Part shown: positions 14,981-23,049 of the stretch, in pieces
Position numbering within the stretch: the stretch's first letter is position 1
Layout: each line of letters starts with the position of its first letter
Translations under genes and position numbers: made by a program
Assembly: GCA_025451215.1 (NCBI GenBank)
Contig: JANWKU010000020.1
Span: forward strand, 1-33,603
Source: Terriglobales bacterium
GTDB lineage: Bacteria; Acidobacteriota; Terriglobia; Terriglobales; Acidobacteriaceae
Reading direction: 5' to 3'
DNA length: 33,603 bases
The notes under the pieces: model-generated
Databases searched by the model: none
Told to the model about the DNA's origin: nothing
The model's input: only the letters and a program-made list of their open reading frames with translations

Positions 14981-16195
14981 TCAAACTGACCGTCGGTCAA
15001 AACAATCCCGCATGGCGAAAAATGCTTCTTTGGGCTGGTAGTTGTCATCGAATGGCAGCGCCCGTTGCCGGCGGTTCGGCTGCTTCCTTTTTTGCGTTGG
15101 ACCATTCAACCAGGTATAGCGATCTGTTACGCCCCAGGTGAGCACGGACTTGACGGCGGGATCGGGAAGCACGGTATCTAAATAGTTGCGATAGACTTCG
15201 GCAATCGCGTGATCGCGTTGCGCGACGTCGTTATAAGGCAAATCGTCTTCATTCACATCCAATTCGGTTAAGAAGACCTGCAGGCCAAGGGCGCGAGTAC
15301 CGGCGATGTAATCCTGGATTCCTTTTCCGAACGAAGACGAGGACCCGGCTCTTATGTGGGATTGAATTCCAAGAGCGTCAAGCGGAACATTGTCTGCCTT
15401 CATCCGCCGCAGCAACTGCAATATGAATTCTCGTTTCCGCGCGTCTTCGTCGTTGTCGTATTCAACGCCGTAATCGTTGTAGGTAAGAAGCGCGCCGGGG
15501 TCTGCCTGGCGCGCCGCACGGAAGGCGATATCAATGTAGCCGGGACCGAGCAACTCAAGCCAGGGAGATTTTCGCAGCCCGTCGGGGCGGCCGTCTTTGA
15601 CCTGGATGGCTTCGTTCACTACATCCCAGGAGCGGATTTTCCCTTTGTAGCGGCCCGCGACCGTGGCGATGTGGTCAGTAAGAAATCGCTGCGCATTTTC
15701 TTTATTTACTGTGGCCGCAAACCAGCCCGGCAGGGCCTCATGCCATGCAAGGTTATGGCCGCGGACTTTCATTTTATTTTGCTCCGCGAATGCGACAAGA
15801 GCGTCCGCCTCGTCGAAGAAATACTTGTCGGGCGCCGGACGCAAAGGCCCCCACTTCATGGCATTTTCGGCCACTACAAGGTCGTATTGTTCGCGCAGGA
15901 TGCGAGCGTAATTGGCATCCGAGCGCAAGAGCCTTGTGTTCACCGCAGCTCCAACCAGAAGTTCGTGGGCCGCCGCATGCGCCTTCAAAGAGGCTTTGCC
16001 AGTGATTTCACCGCTGGCAGTTGCTAGCGTGGGATGTGCATGGACCTGATGCGAACATCCCGTAAGTATTCCAGTGGCCGCGGAGGCCACGGCGATGGCG
16101 CCAGTGGTCTGCAATCCGGAGGAGATGAATTCGCGTCGTGTCAGCAAAGTGTTTTCCTTATAGTGGGGAGGATGCCGGACATTTGTCTTTGACAT
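14981..16195 (-). CDS. Endo-1,4-beta-xylanase, GH10, Tat-exported probable lipoprotein
   Basis: A 404-aa GH10 enzyme that cleaves internal beta-1,4 links in xylan. The N-terminus has a Tat motif LTRREFISSG (Arg20-Arg21) and a hydrophobic stretch ending in the lipobox LTGC (Cys47), so it is likely exported folded and lipid-anchored. The (beta/alpha)8 barrel (about 65-395) shows NAMKWGPLRP, VRGHNLAWHEALPGWF, the acid/base Glu195 in WDVVNEAI, LTYNDYGVEYDN, LDALGIQSHI and the nucleophile Glu311 in FLTELDVNEDD, then LTWGVTDRYTWL. Every catalytic landmark is present. It is divergent from the GH28 gene across a 157-bp spacer, forming a plant-polysaccharide locus. Confidence 0.96.
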   Translation of the reverse strand: MSKTNVRHPPHYKENTLLTRREFISSGLQTTGAIAVASAATGILTGCSHQVHAHPTLATASGEITGKASLKAHAAAHELLVGAAVNTRLLRSDANYARILREQYDLVVAENAMKWGPLRPAPDKYFFDEADALVAFAEQNKMKVRGHNLAWHEALPGWFAATVNKENAQRFLTDHIATVAGRYKGKIRSWDVVNEAIQVKDGRPDGLRKSPWLELLGPGYIDIAFRAARQADPGALLTYNDYGVEYDNDEDARKREFILQLLRRMKADNVPLDALGIQSHIRAGSSSSFGKGIQDYIAGTRALGLQVFLTELDVNEDDLPYNDVAQRDHAIAEVYRNYLDTVLPDPAVKSVLTWGVTDRYTWLNGPTQKRKQPNRRQRALPFDDNYQPKEAFFAMRDCFDRRSV

Positions 16196-16352
16196 CTTAA
16201 TTCAAATCAAAGGATTCATTCAGCGCCAGGAGCGCAATCAGGGCAGCGCCGTTCCCACTTATGCCTGAACAAGAATTTTTTTAATCCTGAAACCTGGTAT
16301 TTGAGGTATTTTTGCTGTTCTGGCAGAAGCAAATCTTAATCTAGAGGGAAAC
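16196..16352. promoter_or_regulatory. Divergent intergenic region driving xylanase and GH28/glycosidase genes
   Basis: This 157-bp AT-richer spacer separates the divergent GH10 gene from the GH28/glycosidase pair and must hold promoters for both directions. I see T-rich tracts (GAATTTTTTTAATCC near 16274-16288, TATTTTTGCTG near 16307) but no clear -35/-10 pair or operator. The ribosome site GAGGGA for the GH28 GTG lies at its right end. Confidence 0.4.
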
Positions 16353-17972
16353 GTGTTCTCTAACGGAATAACGCGAAAAGATTTTTTGTCGGCGACTTTT
16401 GCTGCTGGGATTGGCTCTGTATCGGCCTGGGGACAGAGTTCCGCGCCGCAATCACCATCTTCCGGTTCGTCTCATGAGCGTGCGCGTGACATATTCAACG
16501 TGCGGAGTTATGGTGCCACGGGGGATGGTAAAACTTTAGATACTTCGGCAATCAATAAGGCGATTGAAGCAGCCGCAGCTGCGGGCGGGGGAACCGTTCA
16601 CTTCCCTTCCGGAACCTATCTTTGTTATTCCATCCATTTAAAAAGCTCGGTTGCGCTTTTCCTGGATGCGGGCGCCACCATTCTGGCCGCGAGTGTTCCT
16701 CCCGAAGGCACCACCACTGGCGGTTACGATCCGGCTGGTCCGCCGCAGCCCTGGGAAAAATTTCAGGACTTCGGCCACAACCACTGGCACAACAGCCTGC
16801 TTTGGGGCGAAGACCTGCATGACGTGGCGATTCTCGGACCGGGTCTGATCTGGGGCAAAGGATTAAGCCGGGGTGACTCCAACGAGACTCCTCGCGCAGA
16901 AAGCCCCGGCGTGGGCAACAAAGCAATTGCGCTAAAGAATTGCCGTAACGTAATTTTGCGGGATTTCTCCATCCTTCAGGGCGGACACTTCGGCATCCTG
17001 CTCACAGGCGCGGACAATGTCACTATTGATGGGCTGAAGATTGACACCAACCGCGATGGGATGGACATTGATTGCTGCAAGAACGTGCGAGTCTCCAACT
17101 GCACGGTCAATTCTCCCTGGGACGATGCTATCTGTCCTAAGAGTTCTTTCGCCCTGGGTTATCCTCGCGCCACCGAAAACGTCACCATCAGCAATTGTTA
17201 CGTAACGGGAATTTACGACTACGGCACGCTGCTCGATGGAACCTTCAAGCGCATGCAGTATCCGCTGGGCTTCCGCGCTCCGATCGGGCGCATTAAGTGC
17301 GGAACTGAATCGAATGGGGGCTTCAAGAACATCACAATCTCAAATTGCATCTTCGAAAGCTGCCGCGGTCTGGCGCTGGAAACCGTGGACGGCGCGCAGA
17401 TCGAGGACATTGCGATCACCAACATCACTATGCACGGCGTTGTGCATTCCCCTTTGTTTCTGCGGCTCGGAGTTCGAATGCGCGGGCCGCAGGGGATGAC
17501 TCCGGGAACTCTGAAGCGGGTGCTCATCAACAACATTGTCAGTTCAAATGCCGTGGCGGAATATCCTTCCATCATCAGCGGCATTCCCGGCAGTTACATT
17601 GAAGACATCAAGATTGCCGATGTGTATCTGCAGCAAATGGGCGGAGGCACAAAGGAGTGGGCCGCGCTCGATCCACCAGAGAAGGAGAGCGGTTATCCTG
17701 AGGCCTCGATGTTCGGCACGCTGCCCGCGCGAGGATTTTTTATACGGCATGCGCGCAATGTGGAGTTCAGTAATATTGAGATTGCGACGGTACAGCCTGA
17801 CGCGCGGCCGGCCTTCTGGATGCACGATGTTAAAGACGCCGATTTGTTTCGCGTGAAGGCCGGGAAAAATACGGCGGCGTATGCTCTAAGGGATGTTAAA
17901 GACTTCCGCAGCTTCGGCAGCCATGATTTTCCTGACAGGACAGAAGACAACATCAGCAGCCTTGAGTTCTGA
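16353..17972 (+). CDS. GH28-family polygalacturonase-like enzyme, exported
   Basis: A 539-aa right-handed beta-helix hydrolase; GH28 members cut galacturonan or rhamnogalacturonan in pectin. GTG 16353 is chosen because GAGGGA sits just upstream. The N-terminus ITRKDFLSATFAAGIG resembles a Tat signal with Arg-Lys in place of the twin Arg. A pectate-lyase-superfamily start (FNVRSYGATGDGKTLDTSAI, near 48-67) leads to the helix with ILGPGLIWGKG, NCRNVILRDFSI, the catalytic region NRDGMDID (233-240) and SPWDDAICPKSS (Asp257-Asp258), and GRIKCGTES, matching the GH28 N-D/DD/RIK pattern. The usual GHG motif is replaced or not obvious. The next glycosidase follows by 9 bp in one operon. The exact substrate is undecided. 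Confidence 0.88.
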   Translation: MFSNGITRKDFLSATFAAGIGSVSAWGQSSAPQSPSSGSSHERARDIFNVRSYGATGDGKTLDTSAINKAIEAAAAAGGGTVHFPSGTYLCYSIHLKSSVALFLDAGATILAASVPPEGTTTGGYDPAGPPQPWEKFQDFGHNHWHNSLLWGEDLHDVAILGPGLIWGKGLSRGDSNETPRAESPGVGNKAIALKNCRNVILRDFSILQGGHFGILLTGADNVTIDGLKIDTNRDGMDIDCCKNVRVSNCTVNSPWDDAICPKSSFALGYPRATENVTISNCYVTGIYDYGTLLDGTFKRMQYPLGFRAPIGRIKCGTESNGGFKNITISNCIFESCRGLALETVDGAQIEDIAITNITMHGVVHSPLFLRLGVRMRGPQGMTPGTLKRVLINNIVSSNAVAEYPSIISGIPGSYIEDIKIADVYLQQMGGGTKEWAALDPPEKESGYPEASMFGTLPARGFFIRHARNVEFSNIEIATVQPDARPAFWMHDVKDADLFRVKAGKNTAAYALRDVKDFRSFGSHDFPDRTEDNISSLEF

Positions 17973-17981
17973 AAGACTCCC

Positions 17982-19595
17982 ATGAATCGTCGCGATTTTC
18001 TGACGACAGCAGGCGTGCTTGCGGGTGCAGCATCTTTGCGGCCGCTCATCGCCCAAGTGGTGCAATCTTCCAAGACGACCACAAGTCATCCCCATGCACC
18101 GGCGGCCATTTCGTTCGAAACGAGCGATCATCGTTACCAGACCACTTATCGTCACGCGCTCAAGGTGCTGGCTGCCAACGTCGTTACTCTGCCCTCGCAT
18201 CCGCATCCGGTGCTGATCGAAGGCAGCTCGTACCAGGGAATTTGGCAGGAATGCGCCCCGCAGGAAGGGCTGGTTTATTCGCAGATTCGCCCTGACGTCG
18301 CACGAAATAATCATTTTGCTTTTTTTGCCCGGCAACGCGAGGATGGTCAAATTCCCTGCTGGATTAGAGCAAAGGCCACCGGCTTTTCGCAGATTCAAAT
18401 GGTCGTGCCGATCGCCGCCACCGCGTGGGAACTTTCGCAACAGACAGGTGACAGTGAGCTTCTGGAAAAAGGCTATCCCGCTTGCAGCCGCTGGGATGCG
18501 TGGCTGCGCCACTATCGCGACACCCGGCACACCGGACTATGCGAGGGTTTTTGCACGTGGGACACCGGCCATGACAACAGCCCCCGCTGGGCGGGAATGC
18601 CCAATTCTTGTCCTGATCACGATGCTCGCAAATGCCCGACGCTCCCATCTTTGCCGCGGCTGTCTCCGGATCTTTCCGCGACAGTTTTCGGAGGGCGCGT
18701 TGCCCTCGCCGCCATGGCGCGGGCCTTGGGAAAAAATTCCGAGGCGGACCGTTGGCTTGCGGACGCGGAAACCATCCGCACCGCAATTCTAAACAAGTTG
18801 TACTCGCAGGATGATGCCGCTTTTTATGATCTCGATGCGCAGAATAAATTCGTGCACGTTCGCGGAGACGTCATCAGCCGCGTGCTCGGAGAGCATGTGG
18901 TTGACCAGAAATTGTTTGAGACAATTTACAAGCGGCAAATCCACAATCCGCAGGCATTCTGGCCGCCGTATCCCTTGCCTTCCATTGCCATGGACGATCC
19001 GGCATTTGTACGTCCGATTCCGCGCAACTCCTGGGGCGGAGCATCACAGGCGCTCACCGCTCTGCGCGCGCCGCGATGGATGGAACACTATGGCAAGCCC
19101 GCTGATCTCGCCCATCTTATGCAGCACTGGGTGCACGCGATTTCTCGCGCGGGAAAGTTCCTACAGCAGATGGATCCGGCGACCGGCAAATTCACGCCAG
19201 ACAAAGGAGATTATTCTCCTGCCGCACTCGTCTTCCTGGACTTTACCTGGCGGCTCGCTGGCGTGCGGCGAGACGAAAATGGCTTGGAATGGAATTTGCG
19301 GCCCAGCAGTGACGGAAGTATTTCCAGCTATCGCCTGCGGTTGCCCGGAGGCCAGACTGCGGAATTAAAGTACTCGGGAAAGCCGGGCGTGGCGGAGTGC
19401 CTTTTGAATGGCAAATTTTTATTCCGCAGTAGTGAGACAGTTCGTCTTACTACGGATCGCAACGGTCAGTTGCGCGAAGCAATCGGAATTGCTCCTGAAA
19501 AAACGCATGTCACGCTGCACACTTTGAATGGAAAGCGGAAGTTCACCATTGAATTGAACGGACGAATGGAATTTCGGGCGCAACACAGGGTTTGA
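17982..19595 (+). CDS. Tat-exported (alpha/alpha)-barrel glycoside hydrolase, MGH1/GH63-like
   Basis: A 537-aa protein with a classic Tat signal (MNRRDFLTTAGVLAGAASL). The body resembles six-hairpin glycosidases of the MGH1-like/GH63/trehalase kind: SSYQGIWQECAPQEGL, RARNNHFAFFARQREDGQIPCWI-like segment, MVVPIAATAWEL, LEKGYPACSRWDAWLRHYRDT, CTWDTGHDNSPRWAG, RVALAAMARALG, FDLDAQNKF-type, FWPPYPLPSIAMDD, and RNSWGGASQALTALRAPRWMEHY. Acidic residues in the GHDNSPRW and NSW..A regions are typical catalytic neighbours. The last 100 residues look like a beta-sandwich. It starts 9 bp after the GH28 stop. Specificity is not readable; an oligosaccharide from pectin or hemicellulose would fit the context. 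Confidence 0.8.
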   Translation: MNRRDFLTTAGVLAGAASLRPLIAQVVQSSKTTTSHPHAPAAISFETSDHRYQTTYRHALKVLAANVVTLPSHPHPVLIEGSSYQGIWQECAPQEGLVYSQIRPDVARNNHFAFFARQREDGQIPCWIRAKATGFSQIQMVVPIAATAWELSQQTGDSELLEKGYPACSRWDAWLRHYRDTRHTGLCEGFCTWDTGHDNSPRWAGMPNSCPDHDARKCPTLPSLPRLSPDLSATVFGGRVALAAMARALGKNSEADRWLADAETIRTAILNKLYSQDDAAFYDLDAQNKFVHVRGDVISRVLGEHVVDQKLFETIYKRQIHNPQAFWPPYPLPSIAMDDPAFVRPIPRNSWGGASQALTALRAPRWMEHYGKPADLAHLMQHWVHAISRAGKFLQQMDPATGKFTPDKGDYSPAALVFLDFTWRLAGVRRDENGLEWNLRPSSDGSISSYRLRLPGGQTAELKYSGKPGVAECLLNGKFLFRSSETVRLTTDRNGQLREAIGIAPEKTHVTLHTLNGKRKFTIELNGRMEFRAQHRV

Positions 19596-19638
19596 CTTTC
19601 ATACGCGAATGCTGGCGGCGGGGCTTCACTCGCTTTTC

Positions 19639-20778
19639 TTAAAGTACAAGCGACCATCCAATATAAAGCCACAGTAGCCCGAGATTAGCCACCATTAGAA
19701 CCATACATAGGATTCCGAGCCTTGCCTTCAATCGCGGGCCTTCAAAATATTTCTCTACTCCCATGTAGGCAGGGAAAACGATAAGCAGGTAGCGGGCGGT
19801 GCTTTGAAAGGGAGGATTGATATTATTTTTTGTCAGAAACAAGAGGATTGCCGCGTACGCGTAGAGCTTGTATCCCGTGTCCATACGACTAGCCGGCACA
19901 AACCAGAAAAACAAAACCAGAAATAAAAGATTGAATGCCACAATTACATTTGGCGTGCGTGCGAGGCTGAAAACAGTGGTCCATAACGTCATCCAGGGCC
20001 AGGAAAAGGTCACATGCCAATAGCGCGCATAAGCGTCGGTCGGTATTCCGTGTCCAGTCACGCGAAGCCAAAGGAGAAATACCGCTGACCCTGAAGGGGC
20101 CAGCAAAATTGGCCATGCCTTGAAGCTGCGACGACGCCAGGCGATGACTACGAGAGGGATGAGTGCGAGAACGCCCGCCGCTTTTGTAAGGCAGGCGGCA
20201 AATGCTGCAAGGGCTGCGAGCGGCCACCGATTGCGCCGTGCCGCGTAGAGTGACCAGAGAATCAATGCCAGCAGTAAAGATTCCGTGTATCCGGCAAAAA
20301 ATATGAAGCTGGCTGGCCACATGGCGCAGATCAGTAATGCGCGGCGGACTTTATCGGCGGAAAAATCCAAAAGCAGCAACTTCTGCAATCCCCAGAGCAA
20401 AAAGAAAGTTGCCAATGTAGAAATGAATAACGCCGATGCCAGAGCATTCCCAACGACACTCGTAAGCCGAATAAGGATTGGATACAGCGGATAGAAAACA
20501 ATCGAGCCCGTCCGGTCATATCCGAACTGGGCGATGTGCAGATACCACAGAGTGTCGAACCGGAGCCAGGCATCGAGAAATAAGTAATGGAAGGTACGGC
20601 TCGGGAGAGGAAGAGTATCGGTAAAGGCGTTGGAGCGAATCAACTGCAAATTAACGGGAATGACCGCGGCGAAAATCGCCGCGACGCCTGAATAGAACAC
20701 ACGCAAGCCGAGAGTGAGCGCCAGCGCGACGCGCCAGGGAGAGTACGATTTTTCCGGACAGCCGGTAGCATCGTTCAA
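19639..20778 (-). CDS. PIG-V-like membrane mannosyltransferase (GT-C fold)
   Basis: A 379-aa polytopic membrane protein with about nine hydrophobic helices. The first loop contains RFDTLWYLHIAQFGYD, the PIG-V family WD.xWYxxIAxxGY signature (Arg in place of Trp), followed by FYPLYPILIRL, another hallmark, and later FFAGYTESLLLALILWSLYAARR and PFQSTARYLLIVFPAY. Bacterial members are thought to transfer mannose from a lipid-linked donor at the outer face of the membrane. The ATG at 20778 is preceded by GAGGG at a long spacing. It is divergent from the carboxylase operon and convergent with the glycosidase genes, so probably a single-gene unit. The acceptor is unknown. Confidence 0.82.
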   Translation of the reverse strand: MNDATGCPEKSYSPWRVALALTLGLRVFYSGVAAIFAAVIPVNLQLIRSNAFTDTLPLPSRTFHYLFLDAWLRFDTLWYLHIAQFGYDRTGSIVFYPLYPILIRLTSVVGNALASALFISTLATFFLLWGLQKLLLLDFSADKVRRALLICAMWPASFIFFAGYTESLLLALILWSLYAARRNRWPLAALAAFAACLTKAAGVLALIPLVVIAWRRRSFKAWPILLAPSGSAVFLLWLRVTGHGIPTDAYARYWHVTFSWPWMTLWTTVFSLARTPNVIVAFNLLFLVLFFWFVPASRMDTGYKLYAYAAILLFLTKNNINPPFQSTARYLLIVFPAYMGVEKYFEGPRLKARLGILCMVLMVANLGLLWLYIGWSLVL

Positions 20779-20850
20779 TGGCGCTTGTCCCTCAACGAAG
20801 AATGCCGTGCTGGTGCAGAAGAATACACTATGAAACGAAATCTCTTGAAT

Positions 20851-20878
20851 TTGCGCAGCAACACTCGACTGTTATATA
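20851..20878 (+). promoter_or_regulatory. Candidate promoter of the leucine-degradation operon
   Basis: TTGCGC (20851-20856) and TATATA (20873-20878) are spaced by 16 bp in the divergent spacer and lie 18 bp before the ATG of the carboxylase gene. If correct, the mRNA leader would be only about a dozen bases, which agrees with the lack of a ribosome site. Both hexamers are imperfect. Confidence 0.3.
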
Positions 20879-20896
20879 CCGTAACTTCGAGCTGTT

Positions 20897-22597
20897 ATGG
20901 CCGAGCGAATCGAACCGACCGCGGCTTCTCCCTCCACCATCCTACAAACCAAGGTGGATCCCACCTCCGCGCGCTTTGAAGCCAACATGCGCTTCATGGC
21001 GGACTTCATGTCGCAGATCCATAACGAAGAAGAAAAAATTCGTGAAGGCGGCGGAGAGCGCGCGATTGAAAACCAGCACAACAAGGAGCGGCTCACGGCG
21101 CGTGAACGGATTGATCTGCTGGCCGATCCGGAAAGTTTTTTCGAGCTGGGAATTTTTGCCGCCAGCAGCATGTACGAAGAGTGGGGTGGCGCGCCCGCCG
21201 CCGGAGTGATTACGGGCCTTGCGCGCGTGCATTCGCGGCTGGTGATGATCATTGCCAACGATGCCACGGTGAAGGCGGGCGCGTTCTTTCCCATGACTTC
21301 GAAGAAAGTGATTCGCGCTCAGAACATCGCCATCGAGAATCGCATTCCGACGATGTATCTGGTGGATTCAGCGGGAGTATTTTTACCTTTGCAGGAGGAC
21401 GTTTTCCCTGACACGGATGATTTTGGACGCGTCTTCCGCAACAACGCCGTGATGTCGGCGATGGGAATCCCACAGATTGCCGCCATTATGGGTATGTGCG
21501 TGGCCGGCGGCGGATATCTTCCGGTGATGTGCGATCACGTGCTCATGACCGACGGCAGCGGGTTGTTCCTTGCCGGTCCGGCCCTGGTGCAGGCGGCCAT
21601 TGGGCAAAAAGTTTCCGCTGAGGAACTGGGCGGAGCAGCCATGCACTCTGCCATCAGCGGGACCGTGGACTTTCGCGAGGCGAGCGATGAAGCCTGCATT
21701 TCTCGCTTGCGTTCCATCGTGGACAAGTGGGGATACCGCCGTCAATCTCCCTGGGACCGCCGAAAACCCATGGATCCAAAGCTTGCGGCGGAAGAAATTT
21801 ACGGCATCTATGACTCTTCGCCTGCCCGTCCTTATGATGTGAAAGAAATTCTGGCGCGAGTCGTGGACGGCAGCCGCTTCGACGAATACAAAGCGGAGTA
21901 TGGAAAAACTCTGGTATGCGGTTACGCGCGTATCGGCGGCTTTGCCGTGGGAATCGTGGCCAACCAGAAAATCCATGCGCAACAGACCGATCTGGAAGGT
22001 CATAAGCGGGTGGAGTTCGGCGGCGTCATCTACACCGAATCGGCGGAGAAGGCTGCTCGCTTCATTATGGATTGCAACCAGAATTTGGTCCCGCTGGTTT
22101 TCTTTCATGATGTGAACGGCTTTATGGTGGGCCGCGATGCGGAGTGGAGCGGCATCATCAAAGCTGGCGCGAAAATGGTAAACGCCGTTTCCAATTCAGT
22201 CGTGCCCAAGATTACTGTAATCATTGGCGGATCATTTGGCGCGGGGCACTATGCAATGTGCGGCAAAGCATACGATCCGCGATTTGTTTTTGCGTGGCCG
22301 ACGGCGCGCTATGCGGTCATGGGCGGAGACGCCGCCGCCAGCACTCTGGTGGAAATTAAAATTCGCCAACTGGAGCGCGGCGGTAAGCAACTTACCGAAG
22401 ACGAGCGCAAAGAATTGTACGAGTCCACCAAGCGAACGTATGACGAGCAGACGGACCCTCGTTACGGCGCGGCCCGCCTGTGGATTGACAAAATTATTGA
22501 TCCCATGGAAACGCGCGCGGCCGTCACACAGGCGCTGGAAGCGGCGGCGTTGAATCCGGACGTGGCGGAGTTTAAAGTTGGAGTTTTGCAGACATGA
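20897..22597 (+). CDS. liuB: Acyl-CoA carboxylase beta subunit, methylcrotonyl-CoA carboxylase type
   Basis: A 566-aa carboxyltransferase subunit that moves CO2 from biotin to an acyl-CoA. The N-half has the acyl-CoA site ([49 protein letters not shown]), then [19 protein letters not shown] and [33 protein letters not shown], and [24 protein letters not shown], which are closest to methylcrotonyl-CoA rather than propionyl-CoA carboxylase. The C-half carries [29 protein letters not shown] and [17 protein letters not shown]. Downstream HMG-CoA lyase and a LiuC-like hydratase support leucine breakdown. The biotin-bearing alpha subunit is not in the window. Its stop overlaps the ATG of the GxxExxY gene (ATGA). 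Confidence 0.92.
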   Translation: MAERIEPTAASPSTILQTKVDPTSARFEANMRFMADFMSQIHNEEEKIREGGGERAIENQHNKERLTARERIDLLADPESFFELGIFAASSMYEEWGGAPAAGVITGLARVHSRLVMIIANDATVKAGAFFPMTSKKVIRAQNIAIENRIPTMYLVDSAGVFLPLQEDVFPDTDDFGRVFRNNAVMSAMGIPQIAAIMGMCVAGGGYLPVMCDHVLMTDGSGLFLAGPALVQAAIGQKVSAEELGGAAMHSAISGTVDFREASDEACISRLRSIVDKWGYRRQSPWDRRKPMDPKLAAEEIYGIYDSSPARPYDVKEILARVVDGSRFDEYKAEYGKTLVCGYARIGGFAVGIVANQKIHAQQTDLEGHKRVEFGGVIYTESAEKAARFIMDCNQNLVPLVFFHDVNGFMVGRDAEWSGIIKAGAKMVNAVSNSVVPKITVIIGGSFGAGHYAMCGKAYDPRFVFAWPTARYAVMGGDAAASTLVEIKIRQLERGGKQLTEDERKELYESTKRTYDEQTDPRYGAARLWIDKIIDPMETRAAVTQALEAAALNPDVAEFKVGVLQT

Positions 22598-23016
22598 TTG
22601 CAAACCCTTCTCACCACGGAGGCACAGAGACGCGGAGTAAACTTCTTCATGAGGCGCTTACGGAAAATATTATTGGGGCCGCGATCGAGGTGCACAAAAC
22701 GCTCGGCCCGGGTCTCTTAGAGTCGGCTTACGAAGAATGCCTTTGTCACGAATTGCATCTTCGCGGAATTAATTTTCAACGGCAAGTGCCTTTGCCTGTG
22801 CGTTATAAGGAAATCAACCTCGATTGTGGCTATCGTATTGATCTGGTCGTTGAAGATTGCGTTATTTTTGAACTTAAATGCGTTGAGCATGTTCTTCCTG
22901 TTCACGAAGCTCAGCTAATTACATATCTCAAACTGACGGGCAAGAGAGTTGGTCTAATTTTTAATTTCCATGTGGCTGTGCTGATGCGTGGCGGTCTCGT
23001 CAGGAAGATATTATGA
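22594..23016 (+). CDS. GxxExxY protein (PD-(D/E)XK nuclease-like fold)
   Basis: A 140-aa protein of the widespread GxxExxY family. The name motif is Gly40-Leu-Leu-Glu43-Ser-Ala-Tyr46. A PD-(D/E)XK-like core follows: Asp83 in YRIDLVVED, Glu93 and Lys95 in FELK, and Gln107 in [10 protein letters not shown], then GLIFNF. The family's role is not established; the fold suggests nucleic-acid cleavage or binding. The first residues ([10 protein letters not shown]) are the translation of the left inverted repeat and precede the normal family start near [17 protein letters not shown] 22594 overlaps the carboxylase stop, so it is translated as part of the leucine operon although unrelated in function. 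The gene lies tightly between two 30-bp inverted repeats, a sign of insertion as a unit. Confidence 0.92.
   Translation: MIANPSHHGGTETRSKLLHEALTENIIGAAIEVHKTLGPGLLESAYEECLCHELHLRGINFQRQVPLPVRYKEINLDCGYRIDLVVEDCVIFELKCVEHVLPVHEAQLITYLKLTGKRVGLIFNFHVAVLMRGGLVRKIL
22611..22640 (+). repeat. Left 30-bp inverted repeat of the GxxExxY cassette
   Basis: This 30-bp sequence (TCACCACGGAGGCACAGAGA, then CGCGGAGTAA) matches the reverse complement of 23018-23047 at 28 of 30 positions; matching stops sharply at both ends. Internally it is three 8-bp units of the form CCACGGAG / GCACAGAG / ACGCGGAG. It lies in the coding frame of the GxxExxY gene and adds about ten residues to it. Confidence 0.93.
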
Positions 23017-23017
23017 A

Positions 23018-23047
23018 TTACTCCGCGCCTCCGTGCCTCCGTGGTGA
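23018..23047 (-). repeat. Right 30-bp inverted repeat of the GxxExxY cassette
   Basis: The reverse complement of this segment starts TCACCACGGAGGCACGGAGG and ends CGCGGAGTAA, pairing with 22611-22640 with two mismatches. It begins one base after the GxxExxY stop codon and ends two bases before the ATG of the HMG-CoA lyase gene, so it forms the whole spacer and supplies a GGTGA that could act as a weak ribosome site. No target-site duplication is seen outside the repeats. Confidence 0.93.
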
Positions 23048-23049
23048 AC

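Noticed and set aside
15356-16027. A 223-aa open frame opposite the xylanase gene
   Set aside because: The minus-strand frame holds every GH10 catalytic motif and a Tat lipoprotein signal; this one is its antisense shadow.
21383-22108. A 241-aa open frame opposite the carboxylase gene
   Set aside because: It is antisense to conserved carboxyltransferase motifs, is His/Arg-rich and matches nothing I know.
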